Part shown: piece after piece, positions 32,815 to 43,886 of the stretch
Numbering within the stretch: position 1 is the stretch's first letter
Layout of the letters: every line of letters starts with the position of its first letter
Assembly (NCBI GenBank): GCA_029204045.2
Contig: CM055063.1
Location: 40,209,562-40,273,561, forward strand
Source: Tillandsia leiboldiana
Taxonomy: Eukaryota > Streptophyta > Magnoliopsida > Poales > Bromeliaceae
Direction: 5' to 3'
DNA: 64,000 bases
Notes under the pieces: model-generated
Told to the model about the DNA's origin: nothing
Database searches by the model: none
Seen by the model: the letters and a program-made list of their open reading frames with translations, nothing else
Made by a program: the position numbers and the translations under genes

Positions 32815-34190
32815 TCATCCCCGGAACCTTATCACACTATCTAAGCCAATCATGAAATCCCCACCTTGCTCCGAGGATATGCTGTCCCGCACCAGTTGTA
32901 ATTGCGTGTCCGTTGTTTGGCCTTCCAAGATCCTCTTGATCAGCGTAGGCTTCACCACCAAAGATAGGAGTTGCGCAACCGCACCCGCTGGCACTACCTC
33001 CAGCCTCAGTTGCGAGAACTCTGCGATTAGACGTTCTTGTTGGGTAGGGACGCTCAACGCCGTTTCTCCCGTCTGTCCCTTCCGGCTTAAGGCGTCGGCC
33101 ACCACATTTGCCTTCCCGGGGTGGTAGTGGATGGACAAATCGTAGTCTTTCAGTAGTTCCAGCCATCGCCTTTGCCGTAAGTTCAGTTCCTTCTGTGTGA
33201 ATAGGTATTTGAGGCTCTGGTGATCGGAAAACACGTTACAGTGCGCCCCATAGAGATAATGTCTCTAGAGCTTTAGGGCAAACACGACTGCCGCAAGTTC
33301 CAAGTCGTGTGTAGGGTAGTTCTGCTCGTAATCCTTGAGCTGTCTTGATGCGTATGCTATGACCTTCCCTTGTTGCATTAGTACGCTTCCAAGACCGCTT
33401 CGAGATGCGTCGCAATAGATCTCATAGTCCTCTCCGGGCTTTGGCAATGTGAGTGCTGGCGCCCGTGTGAGTCTGTCCTTAAGTTCCTCGAAGCTCTTCT
33501 GGCATTGGGCCGTCCAGATGAATTTCTCCCCTTTCCGGGTTAGTCGATTTAGGGGAGTGGCTATTTTTGAGAAGCCTTCCACGAAGCGTCTGTAGTACCC
33601 CGCCAGTCCTAGGAAACTTTGAATTTTTGTCACCGTTGTTGGCCGAGCCCAGTTGGTCACTGATTCAATCTTCCTCGGGTCCACCGCAATTCCCGATGCT
33701 GAGACTATGTGTCCCAGGAAGTCCACCTCGTGGAGCCAAAACTCACACCTTTTGAGTTTGGCGTACAATTTTTGATCCCGAAGGGTCTGGAGGATCACTC
33801 GCAGGTGCTCCTCGTGCTCTCTATCTGTGCGAGAGTAGATGAGGATATCGTCGATAAAGACCACCACAAATTGGTCCAGGAAAGGTTTAAAGATCCTATT
33901 CATCATATCCATAAACACCGCTGGGGCGTTAGTAAGCCCAAACGGCATCACCGTAAACTCGTAGTGGCCGTAATGAGTTCGAAAAGCGGTTTTCGGTATA
34001 TCCTCGCCTCTGATTCTGAGCTGGTGGTAGCCAGACTGGAGGTCGATCTTCGAGAACACTGTCGCCCCTTGCAATTGATCGAACAGATCATCAATACGTG
34101 GCAGGGGGTATTTGTTTTTCACCGTGACCTAGTTTATTTCCCGTTAATCTGTGCATGAACGTAAGCTCCCATCTTTCTCGTCGATGTACA
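32815..34190 (-). pseudogene. Gypsy F reverse transcriptase and RNase H, broken
   Basis: RT 34122-33268: KNKYPLPRIDDLFDQLQGA, VMPFGLTNAPAVFMDMMN, the catalytic box FIDDILIYS, then the thumb and RNase H start (IYCDASRSGLGSVLMQQG). A TAG at 33265 (Trp in relatives) interrupts RNase H, which continues 33234-32815 (SDHQSLKYLFTQKELNLRQ, ALSRKG). Stops also occur before KNKYP at about 34128-34145. The N-terminal part of RT and all of protease are missing, replaced by unrelated DNA at 34205-34690. Confidence 0.85.
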
Positions 34191-34204
34191 GCCGGGGCAG
34201 CTGC

Positions 34205-34690
34205 CATGATGTTGGGTTCTCGCTCCTATTCCGGAGGTTTCCCGCCATCCCAGCAGGGGTGCTTCCACCTCACCCACAATTACCCCTCAGTTCGAGGTTC
34301 AGCAGTGGCCCTAAGTCTGCGGACTTAGGTGGTATGCTTTGAACCTAGGTCTACCCCTGTCGCTAGAGTTCAACTCTCCGGTGGAGCCGCTTCCCACGGT
34401 GGGAAGAGCCTCCTTGCCGGTTGTAGTGGTGTCTCTCTAGCCGTCTTGCTAGCTTAACCCCCACTCAAGGTCTTCCCCTAGCTCTTATTGCACCAGAAAC
34501 TTACTCACCCGTGCAGGCTGGGGAGGGCTCAACTAAAAGCCTAGAGGGCTTCTCCCCATAACTAGAGTACATCTACCCCCTAAAGCGGGATTCAGGATAG
34601 CGGCAAGGGTAGGTGGGAAAAGAGGATTTTCCCCCTAACAACACAAGGTGGGGCGAGAAACAGGAGAGGGAGAGAGAGTCGGACAAGAGT
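34205..34690. other. Unclassified DNA in place of F protease
   Basis: Between the gag knuckles and the RT there is no DSG/DTG protease motif. This roughly 490 bp has no retroelement domain on either strand and does not match other parts of the window that I can see. Insertion or replacement of unknown origin. Confidence 0.4.
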
Positions 34691-34752
34691 GGGATGCTCA
34701 GGTGTGATAGGTACTCCTAAATCGAAGAGAAAACTAAAAGCATTACCCGTTA

Positions 34753-35611
34753 TTACTCTTTCCGGGACATCGCGTCGTCAATCGGGGCAGCTCGGGGAGC
34801 CCGACCATAACCTTTGGGCCAACGACGCACGGCATGGCGGGGCAGAGACCCGGAATCATCGTGATCTGCCATGTGTTGACTGCCAGGTAGGTCATTCTGC
34901 GGGGCGGGGGCTGCAGCGTTTCCTCGTTCCTCCCGTTGCGGTGCTGGGGTGGTAGCGGTCGGTCTTTGGGGGCATGAGGCGCAGGAGTGGCCCGGCTTGC
35001 CACAACGGAAACAATGGTTGTACCTCCATGGACAACTCGTCACCTGGTGTGCCCTCCCACAGATGACGCAGGGCTTTCCTAGCGGTTCTGGTTCTCCCAT
35101 CGGCGCACGGCCGAGTTCCTGCTCTGTCCTCGAGCGTTTGGTTGCCCGGCCTCCCTGAAAAAGGTCCCCCTCGAGACGGGGGTGGGGATACCTCTGGCCC
35201 TGATATAGTCCGGGGTGCCCCCGTTGGCACGGGCGTCGGCGAGCTCCCGCTCCACCCATGTGGCCGTATCAACCGCCTCTCGAAAGGTGGGAAATCCCGC
35301 GGTTGGTATCCCACGAAGAGTGTCACCCCTGGCGCTGTGCTCAAAATGGTCGATACCCCCTATGTCCTGTGTAGGTAAGCACAGCCGCTCGGTAAGGATA
35401 TGCAGTTGCCCAGCCACGTCGCGCAACTGGTTTCGGAGTAGGCGGTTTGCCGCGACTGCTGAGTCCATTCTATCCATTTCTGCGTTGCCAAGTAGTGATC
35501 ACGTCCGGCTGTTATCTGTGCATACAAAGAAACCGCGTCAATCCTAAATTTAATTGGCCTAACACCTTGACCTATGAACTCCGGGACTCTATCCTTTCTC
35601 CCCTCACTCAC
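34753..35611 (-). pseudogene. gag: Gypsy F gag remnant
   Basis: Overlapping broken frames on the minus strand. The start near 35611 (MSEGRKDRVPEF) is poor; a leucine-rich stretch (RNQLRDVAGQLHILTERL) is in 35477-35079. The zinc-finger end (35259-34753) has CVICGRAHQVTSC and CFRCGKPGHSCASC. At least two frame changes. Confidence 0.7.
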
Positions 35612-35717
35612 GTTCGTACATTACACACCTACACCTTGGTTATCAAATTGGTTAGTTACTTGTGGTATTACACTCTGTGGATGTTGGTCACTGACCGCCG
35701 TGGTTAAAGTCGTTTTT

Positions 35718-35728
35718 CTCTGATACCA
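35718..35728 (-). other. Primer-binding site of gypsy F (tRNA-iMet)
   Basis: TGGTATCAGAG on the minus strand, seven bases from the LTR border at 35736. Confidence 0.85.
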
Positions 35729-35735
35729 TATAATC

Positions 35736-36414
35736 TGTCACGCCCCGGAGGTTCGAAAAGAGCGGAAAACGTAACTATATATTTTTTTCTTTAAAAGAAC
35801 CTTGCCTCCGGTGCGCGCCAGACCCGCCACATATACAAATTCACTCCCCAAACGGGCGGAGTCTCCTTTGTATACGTACGGCGTTCCGAACACGACTATT
35901 ACTTTAACCATGCAATCATTGAGCAATCAGACGGAGAGATCACACTTAACCATACAATCATAATTACCACATAGCAATGAAAGGATAAATCCATAGGTTT
36001 GAAAGACAGTGTCCACACGACACCCGGTTTTACAAAACGTTTTCGCAATCTCTTTTACGCGGCAACAATGCTTGAAAGGATAAATCCACGGGTTTAGAAA
36101 TCAGTGCCCACAAGACACTTGGTTTGAAAACGCTTTTGAAACCATGTTTATATTTGAAAACAACCCGCATTCATACATCTCAACCATTACAGTTATAAGT
36201 AGTCATTCCTACGCTAAGATCTCAATCCAACATACACGATAACCATTCACAAGTAATCACAGATATACTAACCAAACACAAAGAGATAACCATAAAACTG
36301 AAAAGTCTATTAGCCAAATTGGCTATGGTCCTCTACACGCTGCCTCACCGTCGTCCCGGTTCCCACCCCTGCTCGGACCTGTCACAGTGTGGGTAGTCAG
36401 TGACTGATAAAGTA
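35736..36414 (-). mobile_element. Gypsy F 5' LTR, first part, interrupted by Copia C
   Basis: Starts TGTCACGCCCCGGAGGTTCG. Contains a degenerate repeat (GAAAGGATAAATCCA..., about 35983 and 36073). Cut by C; aagta at 36410-36414 is duplicated at 47152-47156, so the LTR continues at 47157. Confidence 0.85.
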
Positions 36415-37706
36415 TGTTACGGAATTTGAGTTGGCGTAATTTCGTGAAAGGTTCAAGTCTTGAAGATTGAAGGTGAAGAAGGTTGGATCATTTAACTCAA
36501 TCTCAAGAAAGAAGAATTCAAAAGGATCAGGTATGTTTAACTAAAGATTTTTGGTGATCCGAATACTTCTTGTAGTGTAGAAACACCTGGAAGAATTTTT
36601 AACTGCATAAAAATCAAAAACTGGTGTTCGGACATGTTCAGGATCCGGATCAGAGCCAGCAGTCCGGATCCCGAAGGTTGTTGTTTCATACATTACTTCA
36701 ATCCGGATCGCAGCATCTCACGATCCGGATCCCGAACGTTGAGTTTTCTGAATTGTATGAATGATCCGGATCAGGCAATTCCGATCCGGATCCCGAACGT
36801 TTGTTTTTCTGGAAACCGTCTTTCTTGCTACTGCAATCCGGATCGCCCAAATCCGATCCGGATCGCCGTCCGTAAAAAATCCAGAAATGTTAGGTTTTTG
36901 ATTCTTATCTCCTTCCTAGGGTTTCTAACCTATAAATAGACCCTATGATTCATTTTTCTAGGGTGAAGCCGATAAAAAGGAAAATAGCCATCATAATCAA
37001 ATATCATTTTATACGGCCTAAGATCCACATATAGAGAAGAAAGGAAATCATTAGATAATACTCTATGTTTCTTCATCTATATTGATTAGTTTGATTCTAG
37101 GTTTTCATACTCACATCTTGAGTTGAATCAAACTAATGAATACTTAGATGGTATTTCCGATCTATCTTTGATCTAAGTATTCGGCGGATCATCACCACCC
37201 AAAAACAACGATTTACCCCAAAATCGGCGCGTGGATTCGCGTGTCCTTGTGGATTCAAGGTTCAACCGCTCTCGTGGATTTGGAGCGAGGCACGTTCGTG
37301 GATTCGAAGGGTGCTACTGGGTGAAGACCGTGGATTCGGTCGGACGTCGTGGATTCGACGTTGGACGCCGTGGATTCGGCGTTGGGCGCAGATCGTGGAT
37401 TCGAGAAGCGTCGTGGAGCGAGCGGAGAAGATCCTCTAGGAGCGTATGGAAAAGGTTGAGTCGTAAGTGTGTACGGTAAATCACCTTGTACGTGTTTTAA
37501 TTCTAGTGGATTTCGCCGTGTTATCGGTCCCGTGGTTTTTTTACTCCGGTTTTGGAGTTTTCCACGTAAAAATCTTGCGTGTTATTTTTATTTCCGCATT
37601 GGGCTTTTTATCGCAACGATTTTTGAGTGTTTATACGTTTACACCTATTCACCCCCCTCTAGGTGTTTCTTCCCCTATTTAGATCTATATTACATATAAC
37701 CCAACA
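36415..37706 (+). repeat. Copia C 5' LTR
   Basis: TGTTACGG...CCAACA. Eight U3 boxes start at 36642, 36661, 36700, 36722, 36763, 36783, 36835 and 36855. TATA box at 36931. Hairpin array 37228-37406, octamers from 37231 to 37402. One box pair fewer than B and D. Confidence 0.95.
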
Positions 37707-37708
37707 AG

Positions 37709-37719
37709 TGGTATCAGAG
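37709..37719 (+). other. Primer-binding site of Copia C (tRNA-iMet)
   Basis: TGGTATCAGAG two bases after the 5' LTR. Confidence 0.9.
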
Positions 37720-37739
37720 AGGGAATAGGGTTGTAAACA

Positions 37740-40700
37740 ATGGTTGAAGGTGGAAACATCAATCGACCCCCTTTCTTTGATGGAACAAATTATGCGTACT
37801 GGAAAGTACGGATGAAAGCCTTTTTAATTTCCATCGACGAAAGGGTGTGGCAATCAATTGAATTAGGATGGTCTAATCCAACTGAAATTATCTCTGATGT
37901 TCACACCTTAAAACCTAGGTCGAAATGGACCAAAGAAAAGTTAGATTCATCTTCTTACAATGGCAAGGGAATTAATGCTATTTTTAATGCCTTATCTCAA
38001 ACTGAATTCTCTCGCGTCTCGGCAGGTGAGACTGCGAAAGAAATCTGGGATGTTCTTCAGGTTACACATGAGGGAACTAACCTCGTGAAGATTCAGAAAC
38101 TGCAAATGCTTACGAGCAAGTTTGACTCTATCTTGATGGCAGAAAATGAATCTTTCACGGACTACTATACACGATTGCAAGACATCGTAAACTCATGTGC
38201 TAACCTGGGAGAGAAGATTCCAGAATTTAAGGTTGTAAGAAAGATCTTAAGAACTCTTCCTGAACGATTTCGCCCAAAGGTTACAGCCATTGAAACTATT
38301 AAACACCCGGACGAAATGCGTGTAGAAGAATTAGTTGGTTCATTACAAACATATGAAATGACATTTACTACTAACAATTCTTCTGGAAAAGCATCCTCTT
38401 CTAAGTCTTCAGGTTATGTGTTGAAAACAACTAAGGAAGAAGACGCGGATGCATCCTCCTCAGACGATGACGAGAATCTTTCTATGGAGGAATTTGAGAA
38501 GCAGCTCGCTCTCTTGACAAGGAAGTTTCGCCGCAACTTTCGAAGGGGTAATTCAAGTAAATCTCCATCCTTCGGAAAGTTGAACAAAGGCAAGGGTACT
38601 TCAAGTTACAAGTCAAGAAAGCAAGAGAACTTCTCAAAGGATAAGAAAAGTTCAGAGGGACAACTACAATGCTTCAAATGTCGAGGCTACGGCCACATTG
38701 CAACGGAGTGTCCCAACAGGTATCCGGCAAAGAAGAAGGCGATGCAAGTCGTCACTTGGGATGACAACTCAACGTCAAATGAGTCGTCTTCAAGTGATGA
38801 AGAAAAGAGCACCACGACATTCCACGCGTCCATATCTTCACCCTTCATGTGCTTTATGGCAAGTACGTCCGAGTCATTGTCCAACTCCATTGTTGAAAAG
38901 ATTGCAACGGACAACGAATCGGATGATTCGGAAGGTGAAGATTTTGCTCTAGCCTACCACAGACTTTTGAGGGATTCAAAGAAAGTGGCTAAGCAAAACA
39001 AGAGTTTGAGAGGGAGATTGCATGATCTCGAAGAAGAAGCAAAAAGGGCAACTTCTCTCTCAAACGCTCTTGAAGTGGAAAGGGAAAATCTGATAAAAGT
39101 AAATGTTTCCCTTCAAGAGTCCAATGAGCTTTTTGAGAAGGAACATACAAATCTGGTGGATAAAGCGGATCACTTCTCAAAGCTCTACAACGAGGCTCGA
39201 CAGGATAACCTGGAAATGACAAAGACCATTTTCCAACTCAAGGATGACTTGCAGCGATTCTCTTCAGGAAGGAGTAAGTTGGATAGGCTTCTTGGTCTTG
39301 GTCAAACAAATCGGTTCGGCCTCGGGTACACTCAAACTGGAAACAGTCCAAGTTCGAGTGGGTCAGTTTTTGTGCCTCAGTCGGTATCTCCTCCTCCGAC
39401 ACCGGAATTCAAGACAAACAACGACAACAAACCTACTTCATCCTCTTTGGGATCGTCAAGATCTAAGGTATGTTTTCGTTGTGGTGTTTCAGGGCACATA
39501 AGAAGATATTGCAAGACGGGAGTCAAACGCTCACCTCAAACACCTCTTGCAATGACTACCACAAAGGTGATTCCTTGGAAATCAATCGCAAATCAATTGA
39601 AGGAAAAGAACCTTGGTAGTTTACCGCGCAAGACGACTTCATCAAGGAGCAGCAATCGTTTTAACAAGACACTTTCACCTAGGCATATAACTTCACGACC
39701 ATTACCGACGCACTCCAAAAAGGTTTGGGTGCGCAAAGGTGAAATCTTTCCTTGTCTTGTTACCAATGTTTGCTTGCATGCATATGATAGTTCGTCTTGG
39801 TATCTGGATAGCGGGTGTTCCCGTCACATGACCGGTGACAAAAATAGTTTTCAAAATCTTGAGAAAATCTCCGGAGGACTCGTTGTTTTCGGAGACGGTC
39901 GATCTTCCAAAATTGTTGGAAAAGGAACAGTAGCTATTCCAGATGGCCCGGTTCTAAATAATGTGTTATTTGTTGATGGTCTTAAGACTAACCTCATAAG
40001 CATAAGTCAACTTTGCGACAATGGTTTTTCAGTTAACTTTTCATCTGTTGAATATGTTGTAACTGATAAGGACCATGTCTTCTTTTTAAAAGGGGTTAGA
40101 TTTGAAAACAATTGCTATGTTGTTCCTAATAAAATTTCAGAAAAATGTAATCTAGTTTCTTTGATTAATGAAACAATTTGGCATGAAAGGCTAGGTCACA
40201 TAAATTTTAAGGAACTTGCTAGAATTTCAAACAAGGACGTGGTCAAGGGGGTTCCAAAACTTTTATTTAAACAAAACATTGTGTGTGGTGGTTGCCAAAA
40301 GGGGAAACAGTCCAGGACTGCACACAAGAACTTGAACCACGTTGGTACAAAACGGCCTTTGGAACTTTTACACATGGATTTAATGGGGCCAACTCGTCAA
40401 CCATCTTTGGGAGGTAAATGGTATATTTTCTTGATGATTGATGATTTCTCTCGATATTCTTGGGTAGCATTTTTAAAAGAGAAAGCTGATACTTTTGATT
40501 CTTTTCACGAGATTTGCCTTCGTATTATGATTGAAAAGAATGAAAAGATCATTCGTGTTAGAAGTGATAGAGGCGGAGAATTCGTTAACTCTAAATTCAT
40601 TGACTTTTGCACTTCAAACGGTATTAAGCATGAATTCTCTGCACCCTATACACCTCAACAGAATGGTGTTGTCGAGCGCAAAAACAGGGTTGTTCAAGAG

Positions 40701-42857
40701 ATGGCACGTGTTATGCTTCACAGCCGGAATTTACCGCTACATTTTTGGGCTGAAGCTGTGAACACTGCAATCTATGTTATTAATCGAGTTTATTTGCGCC
40801 CGGGAACGTTAAATACACCATATGAACTATGGTGCGGTAGAAAACCCAACTTCAAATATTTTCGCATCTTCGGGAGTCGGTGTTACATTTTATGTGACCG
40901 TGAAAATCTTGGAAAGTTTGACTCTCGAAGTGACGAAGGGATATTCTTGGGGTATTCTACAAATAGTAGAGCATATCGAGTATTTAACTTGGAATCTAAG
41001 ACGATCGTAGAATCTATAAATGTTAAAGTAGATGAAGCTTTTCACTTTGAATCTGAAAAATCTACCCTCGATATCTCTCTAGATGATGATTCACCTGCCA
41101 TTGCATCTTCTCATAATAATACTTCCAATATTAATGATGCATCTAATGGTTCTTCAAGTTTATCTGATGTGCAGGAATCATCTCATATACCTCCGAGTAC
41201 TCCGTTTCAACAAACGCTACGAATCTCCAAGGATCATCCGGAATCGAATATTATTGGAGATCCACAAGAAGGAGTTAGAACTCGGAGGCAGTTGGTTTGT
41301 GGATTCGCTTGCTACGTATCTTTAATCGAACCAAAGAACATAGATGAAGCTCTTCAGGATGACTACTGGATTAAAGCAATGCAGGAAGAGCTCCATCAAT
41401 TTGAGCGAAACAAAGTCTGGGAATTAACGAAGCCTCCAAAGCAACATAATGTGATAGGTACCAAATGGATTTTCAAGAACAAGAAAAATGAGGATGGTAC
41501 TATCATCAGGAACAAGGCACGATTAGTTGCTCAAGGCTACTCTCAAGTAGAAGGTATAGACTTTGATGAAACATTCGCCCCTGTAGCTAGACTCGAGTCC
41601 ATTCGTATACTATTTGCTATTGCTTGTCATTTTAAAATCAAATTATTTCAAATGGACGCTAAGAACGCGTTTCTAAATGGGTTTTTAAATGAGGAAGTTT
41701 ATGTGGCTCAACCGAAAGGTTTTGTAGACCATAAACAACCTAACCATGTTTTTCGTTTGAAAAAGGCTCTTTACGGTCTGAAACAAGCACCGCGAGCATG
41801 GTACGAAAGGTTGACAAAGCACCTTTTGGAGAAGGGCTATACTCGAGGGGGAGCTGATAGGACTCTCTTTGTGAAGCATTATCAAAGCAATTTCATTGTA
41901 GCACAAATCTATGTCGATGACATTGTATTTGGCGCAACAAGAGATAATGATGCTTCTAAATTCGCGGAGACCATGGAAAGCGAATTTGAGATGTCCATGA
42001 TGGGCGAATTGACTTATTTCCTTGGATTGCAAATTAAACAAAATGATGAAGGTATTCACTTGAGTCAATCCAAGTATGCAATGGAGTTGGTTAAAAAGTT
42101 TGACTTAGAAAATTCGAAGGATTTTCCGACTCCAATGGGAACTAGCCACAAGGGACTTGGAAGTGAATCACAAAGTGAGAATGTAGACGAGAAACTGTAT
42201 CGAAGTATGATTGGAAGTCTACTTTACCTCACGGCTAGTCGCCCGGATATATCCTTTAGTGTTGGGATTTGCGCGAGATATCAATCAGCACCAAAGGAGG
42301 TTCACCTGAAAGCGGTGAAAAGGATCATCCGGTACATCAAAGGATCAATTAATTTCAGAATTTGGTATCCTATGGGAACTAGTTTGGATATTGTTGGATA
42401 CTCAGATGCCGATTGGGCAGGATCAGTGGATGATCGGAAAAGCACGAGTGGTGCATGCTTCTATCTTGGCCATTGCCTTGTTGCATGGCACAGTAAAAAG
42501 CAGAATTGCATAGCACTCTCGACTGCCGAAGCGGAATACATTTCTGCAGGTAGTTGTTCAACCCAACTCATTTGGATGAAAAGTATGTTGAGCGACTTCC
42601 GGATTTCAGCATCTTCGGTAACAATTCTTTGTGACAACACAAGTGCAATTAACATTTCTAAAAACCCTGTGTTGCACTCTAGAACAAAACATATTGAACT
42701 TAGATATCATTTTCTTAGAGAGCTAGTTGAATCAAATACTCTTCAACTTTCATATATTTCAACTGAGGATCAATTAGCTGACATTTTAACAAAACCTTTG
42801 GATCAAAAACGTTTTATTCATTTGCGAAAAGCAATTGGAATGCTTTCCTTGAAATAA
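37740..42857 (+). CDS. gag-pol: Copia C Gag-Pol polyprotein (1705 aa, intact)
   Basis: Encodes capsid, protease, integrase, reverse transcriptase and RNase H for replication in cytoplasmic virus-like particles. The ATG follows the primer site directly. Order by residue: capsid-like region 1-220 (PPFFDGTNYAYWKVRM), CCHC knuckle 311-324 (CFKCRGYGHIATEC), coiled coil about 400-510, second knuckle 578-591 (CFRCGVSGHIRRYC), protease DSG at 690 (WYLDSGCSRHMTG), integrase finger (WHERLGH...CGGCQKGK), integrase D880, D943 and E979 (D-X62-D-X35-E), RT with YVDD at 1391-1394, RNase H with DADWAG near 1556 and STAEAEY near 1594. Gag and pol are one frame, as in other Copia elements. SIRE/Maximus affinity is judged from gag and protease motifs. 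No inactivating change seen. Confidence 0.95.
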   Translation: MVEGGNINRPPFFDGTNYAYWKVRMKAFLISIDERVWQSIELGWSNPTEIISDVHTLKPRSKWTKEKLDSSSYNGKGINAIFNALSQTEFSRVSAGETAKEIWDVLQVTHEGTNLVKIQKLQMLTSKFDSILMAENESFTDYYTRLQDIVNSCANLGEKIPEFKVVRKILRTLPERFRPKVTAIETIKHPDEMRVEELVGSLQTYEMTFTTNNSSGKASSSKSSGYVLKTTKEEDADASSSDDDENLSMEEFEKQLALLTRKFRRNFRRGNSSKSPSFGKLNKGKGTSSYKSRKQENFSKDKKSSEGQLQCFKCRGYGHIATECPNRYPAKKKAMQVVTWDDNSTSNESSSSDEEKSTTTFHASISSPFMCFMASTSESLSNSIVEKIATDNESDDSEGEDFALAYHRLLRDSKKVAKQNKSLRGRLHDLEEEAKRATSLSNALEVERENLIKVNVSLQESNELFEKEHTNLVDKADHFSKLYNEARQDNLEMTKTIFQLKDDLQRFSSGRSKLDRLLGLGQTNRFGLGYTQTGNSPSSSGSVFVPQSVSPPPTPEFKTNNDNKPTSSSLGSSRSKVCFRCGVSGHIRRYCKTGVKRSPQTPLAMTTTKVIPWKSIANQLKEKNLGSLPRKTTSSRSSNRFNKTLSPRHITSRPLPTHSKKVWVRKGEIFPCLVTNVCLHAYDSSSWYLDSGCSRHMTGDKNSFQNLEKISGGLVVFGDGRSSKIVGKGTVAIPDGPVLNNVLFVDGLKTNLISISQLCDNGFSVNFSSVEYVVTDKDHVFFLKGVRFENNCYVVPNKISEKCNLVSLINETIWHERLGHINFKELARISNKDVVKGVPKLLFKQNIVCGGCQKGKQSRTAHKNLNHVGTKRPLELLHMDLMGPTRQPSLGGKWYIFLMIDDFSRYSWVAFLKEKADTFDSFHEICLRIMIEKNEKIIRVRSDRGGEFVNSKFIDFCTSNGIKHEFSAPYTPQQNGVVERKNRVVQEMARVMLHSRNLPLHFWAEAVNTAIYVINRVYLRPGTLNTPYELWCGRKPNFKYFRIFGSRCYILCDRENLGKFDSRSDEGIFLGYSTNSRAYRVFNLESKTIVESINVKVDEAFHFESEKSTLDISLDDDSPAIASSHNNTSNINDASNGSSSLSDVQESSHIPPSTPFQQTLRISKDHPESNIIGDPQEGVRTRRQLVCGFACYVSLIEPKNIDEALQDDYWIKAMQEELHQFERNKVWELTKPPKQHNVIGTKWIFKNKKNEDGTIIRNKARLVAQGYSQVEGIDFDETFAPVARLESIRILFAIACHFKIKLFQMDAKNAFLNGFLNEEVYVAQPKGFVDHKQPNHVFRLKKALYGLKQAPRAWYERLTKHLLEKGYTRGGADRTLFVKHYQSNFIVAQIYVDDIVFGATRDNDASKFAETMESEFEMSMMGELTYFLGLQIKQNDEGIHLSQSKYAMELVKKFDLENSKDFPTPMGTSHKGLGSESQSENVDEKLYRSMIGSLLYLTASRPDISFSVGICARYQSAPKEVHLKAVKRIIRYIKGSINFRIWYPMGTSLDIVGYSDADWAGSVDDRKSTSGACFYLGHCLVAWHSKKQNCIALSTAEAEYISAGSCSTQLIWMKSMLSDFRISASSVTILCDNTSAINISKNPVLHSRTKHIELRYHFLRELVESNTLQLSYISTEDQLADILTKPLDQKRFIHLRKAIGMLSLK

Positions 42858-43195
42858 ACCTCTTTTTGAAACCTTTGCTTAGGATAGGTTTTGTTTTTGT
42901 TTTGTTTTGTTCATTATCTATGTTTGTACATAGGACATTAATTGAGCATAGATCATAATTGACTTTAATTGCATATTTTCGCACATTTAGAAATTTATTA
43001 TGCTTTTTCCATCATAATATTTCACTGTTGCAATGATCATTTATGTTAATTAAATCATCTTCTAAGTGATCAAAGTCAATTTCTCTCTCAATGATCTCTT
43101 GGTATAGTCATTATCTTATTTGACTGCTTAGTCGAGTATGAAATCGAGATCAATTTTTGGTTGAATACTTTATATCTTAAATAATTGATAGCCAA

Positions 43196-43465
43196 TTGAG
43201 GGGGAGTCAAAGAAATGTAAAATGCTCAAAAGATGTGGAAAGAGTTACATCCCAATGAGGAGTGTGAAAACTACCACCACATGGAGGAAAGAGCTACCAC
43301 CTCGGTCGTCCGAGTATTGTGTGCAGCTACCACATGTATACCAAGCATGGTTGTTCAATTTTTGATTAAGTAAAATGCATGTTGAAATACTTGACTCCGT
43401 CAAATTTCAAGGTTGGTATAAGGTGGGTTTTTTAAAGAAAGATGCTCAAAGAGCCACTCTCTTCA
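43196..43465 (+). other. Conserved non-coding block after pol in C
   Basis: Begins with the purine tract TTGAGGGGGAGTCAAAG. Then GGAAAGAGTTACATCC and GGAAAGAGCTACCACC as imperfect direct repeats, CAGCTACCACATG, GGTTGGTATAAGGTGGG and GATGCTCAAAGAGCCAC. Matches D (22078-22345) closely and E (12781-13030) more loosely. No ORF. Confidence 0.65.
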
Positions 43466-43794
43466 ACAGATTGTCTAGATAAATTATCTACCATATTTGG
43501 GATTTCAAACATCTATTGATCTTTGTATTTCATTTTCTTTACCGAATTGATGATTTGATAAAGGCATTACTCATAAGATCAAGTTAGATGTAATTGAAGG
43601 TGTTCAACTTTAAGGGATTTAATTTTTGTAAATTCTCGTTTCATTTTTGGATATTATTGATAGATTTGGCATAATCTAATTCTTGTTGTATGAAACGATG
43701 ATTTTTGTTTAAAGTTGATACACAATTGTGCTTACATACTTTTTCTGGATCTTACGAAATTTTTCTAAATTTTTCTGATGAAAAAGTTGGAGCC

Positions 43795-43886
43795 GATCCG
43801 GATCGGGCAAGCTGATCCGGATCCCGAACGCAGGCTTCTTCCTGCGGCTGGCCGATCCGGATCGAAATCTCGATCCGATCCGGATC
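43795..43886 (+). promoter_or_regulatory. Internal paired GATCCGGATC module before aORF in C
   Basis: Four perfect decamers at 43795, 43814, 43854 and 43877 (spacings 19, 40, 23), as in the U3 array. TTTTAATAAG follows at 43897. The stretch to the aORF includes the intron-like 44022-44405. Confidence 0.6.
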
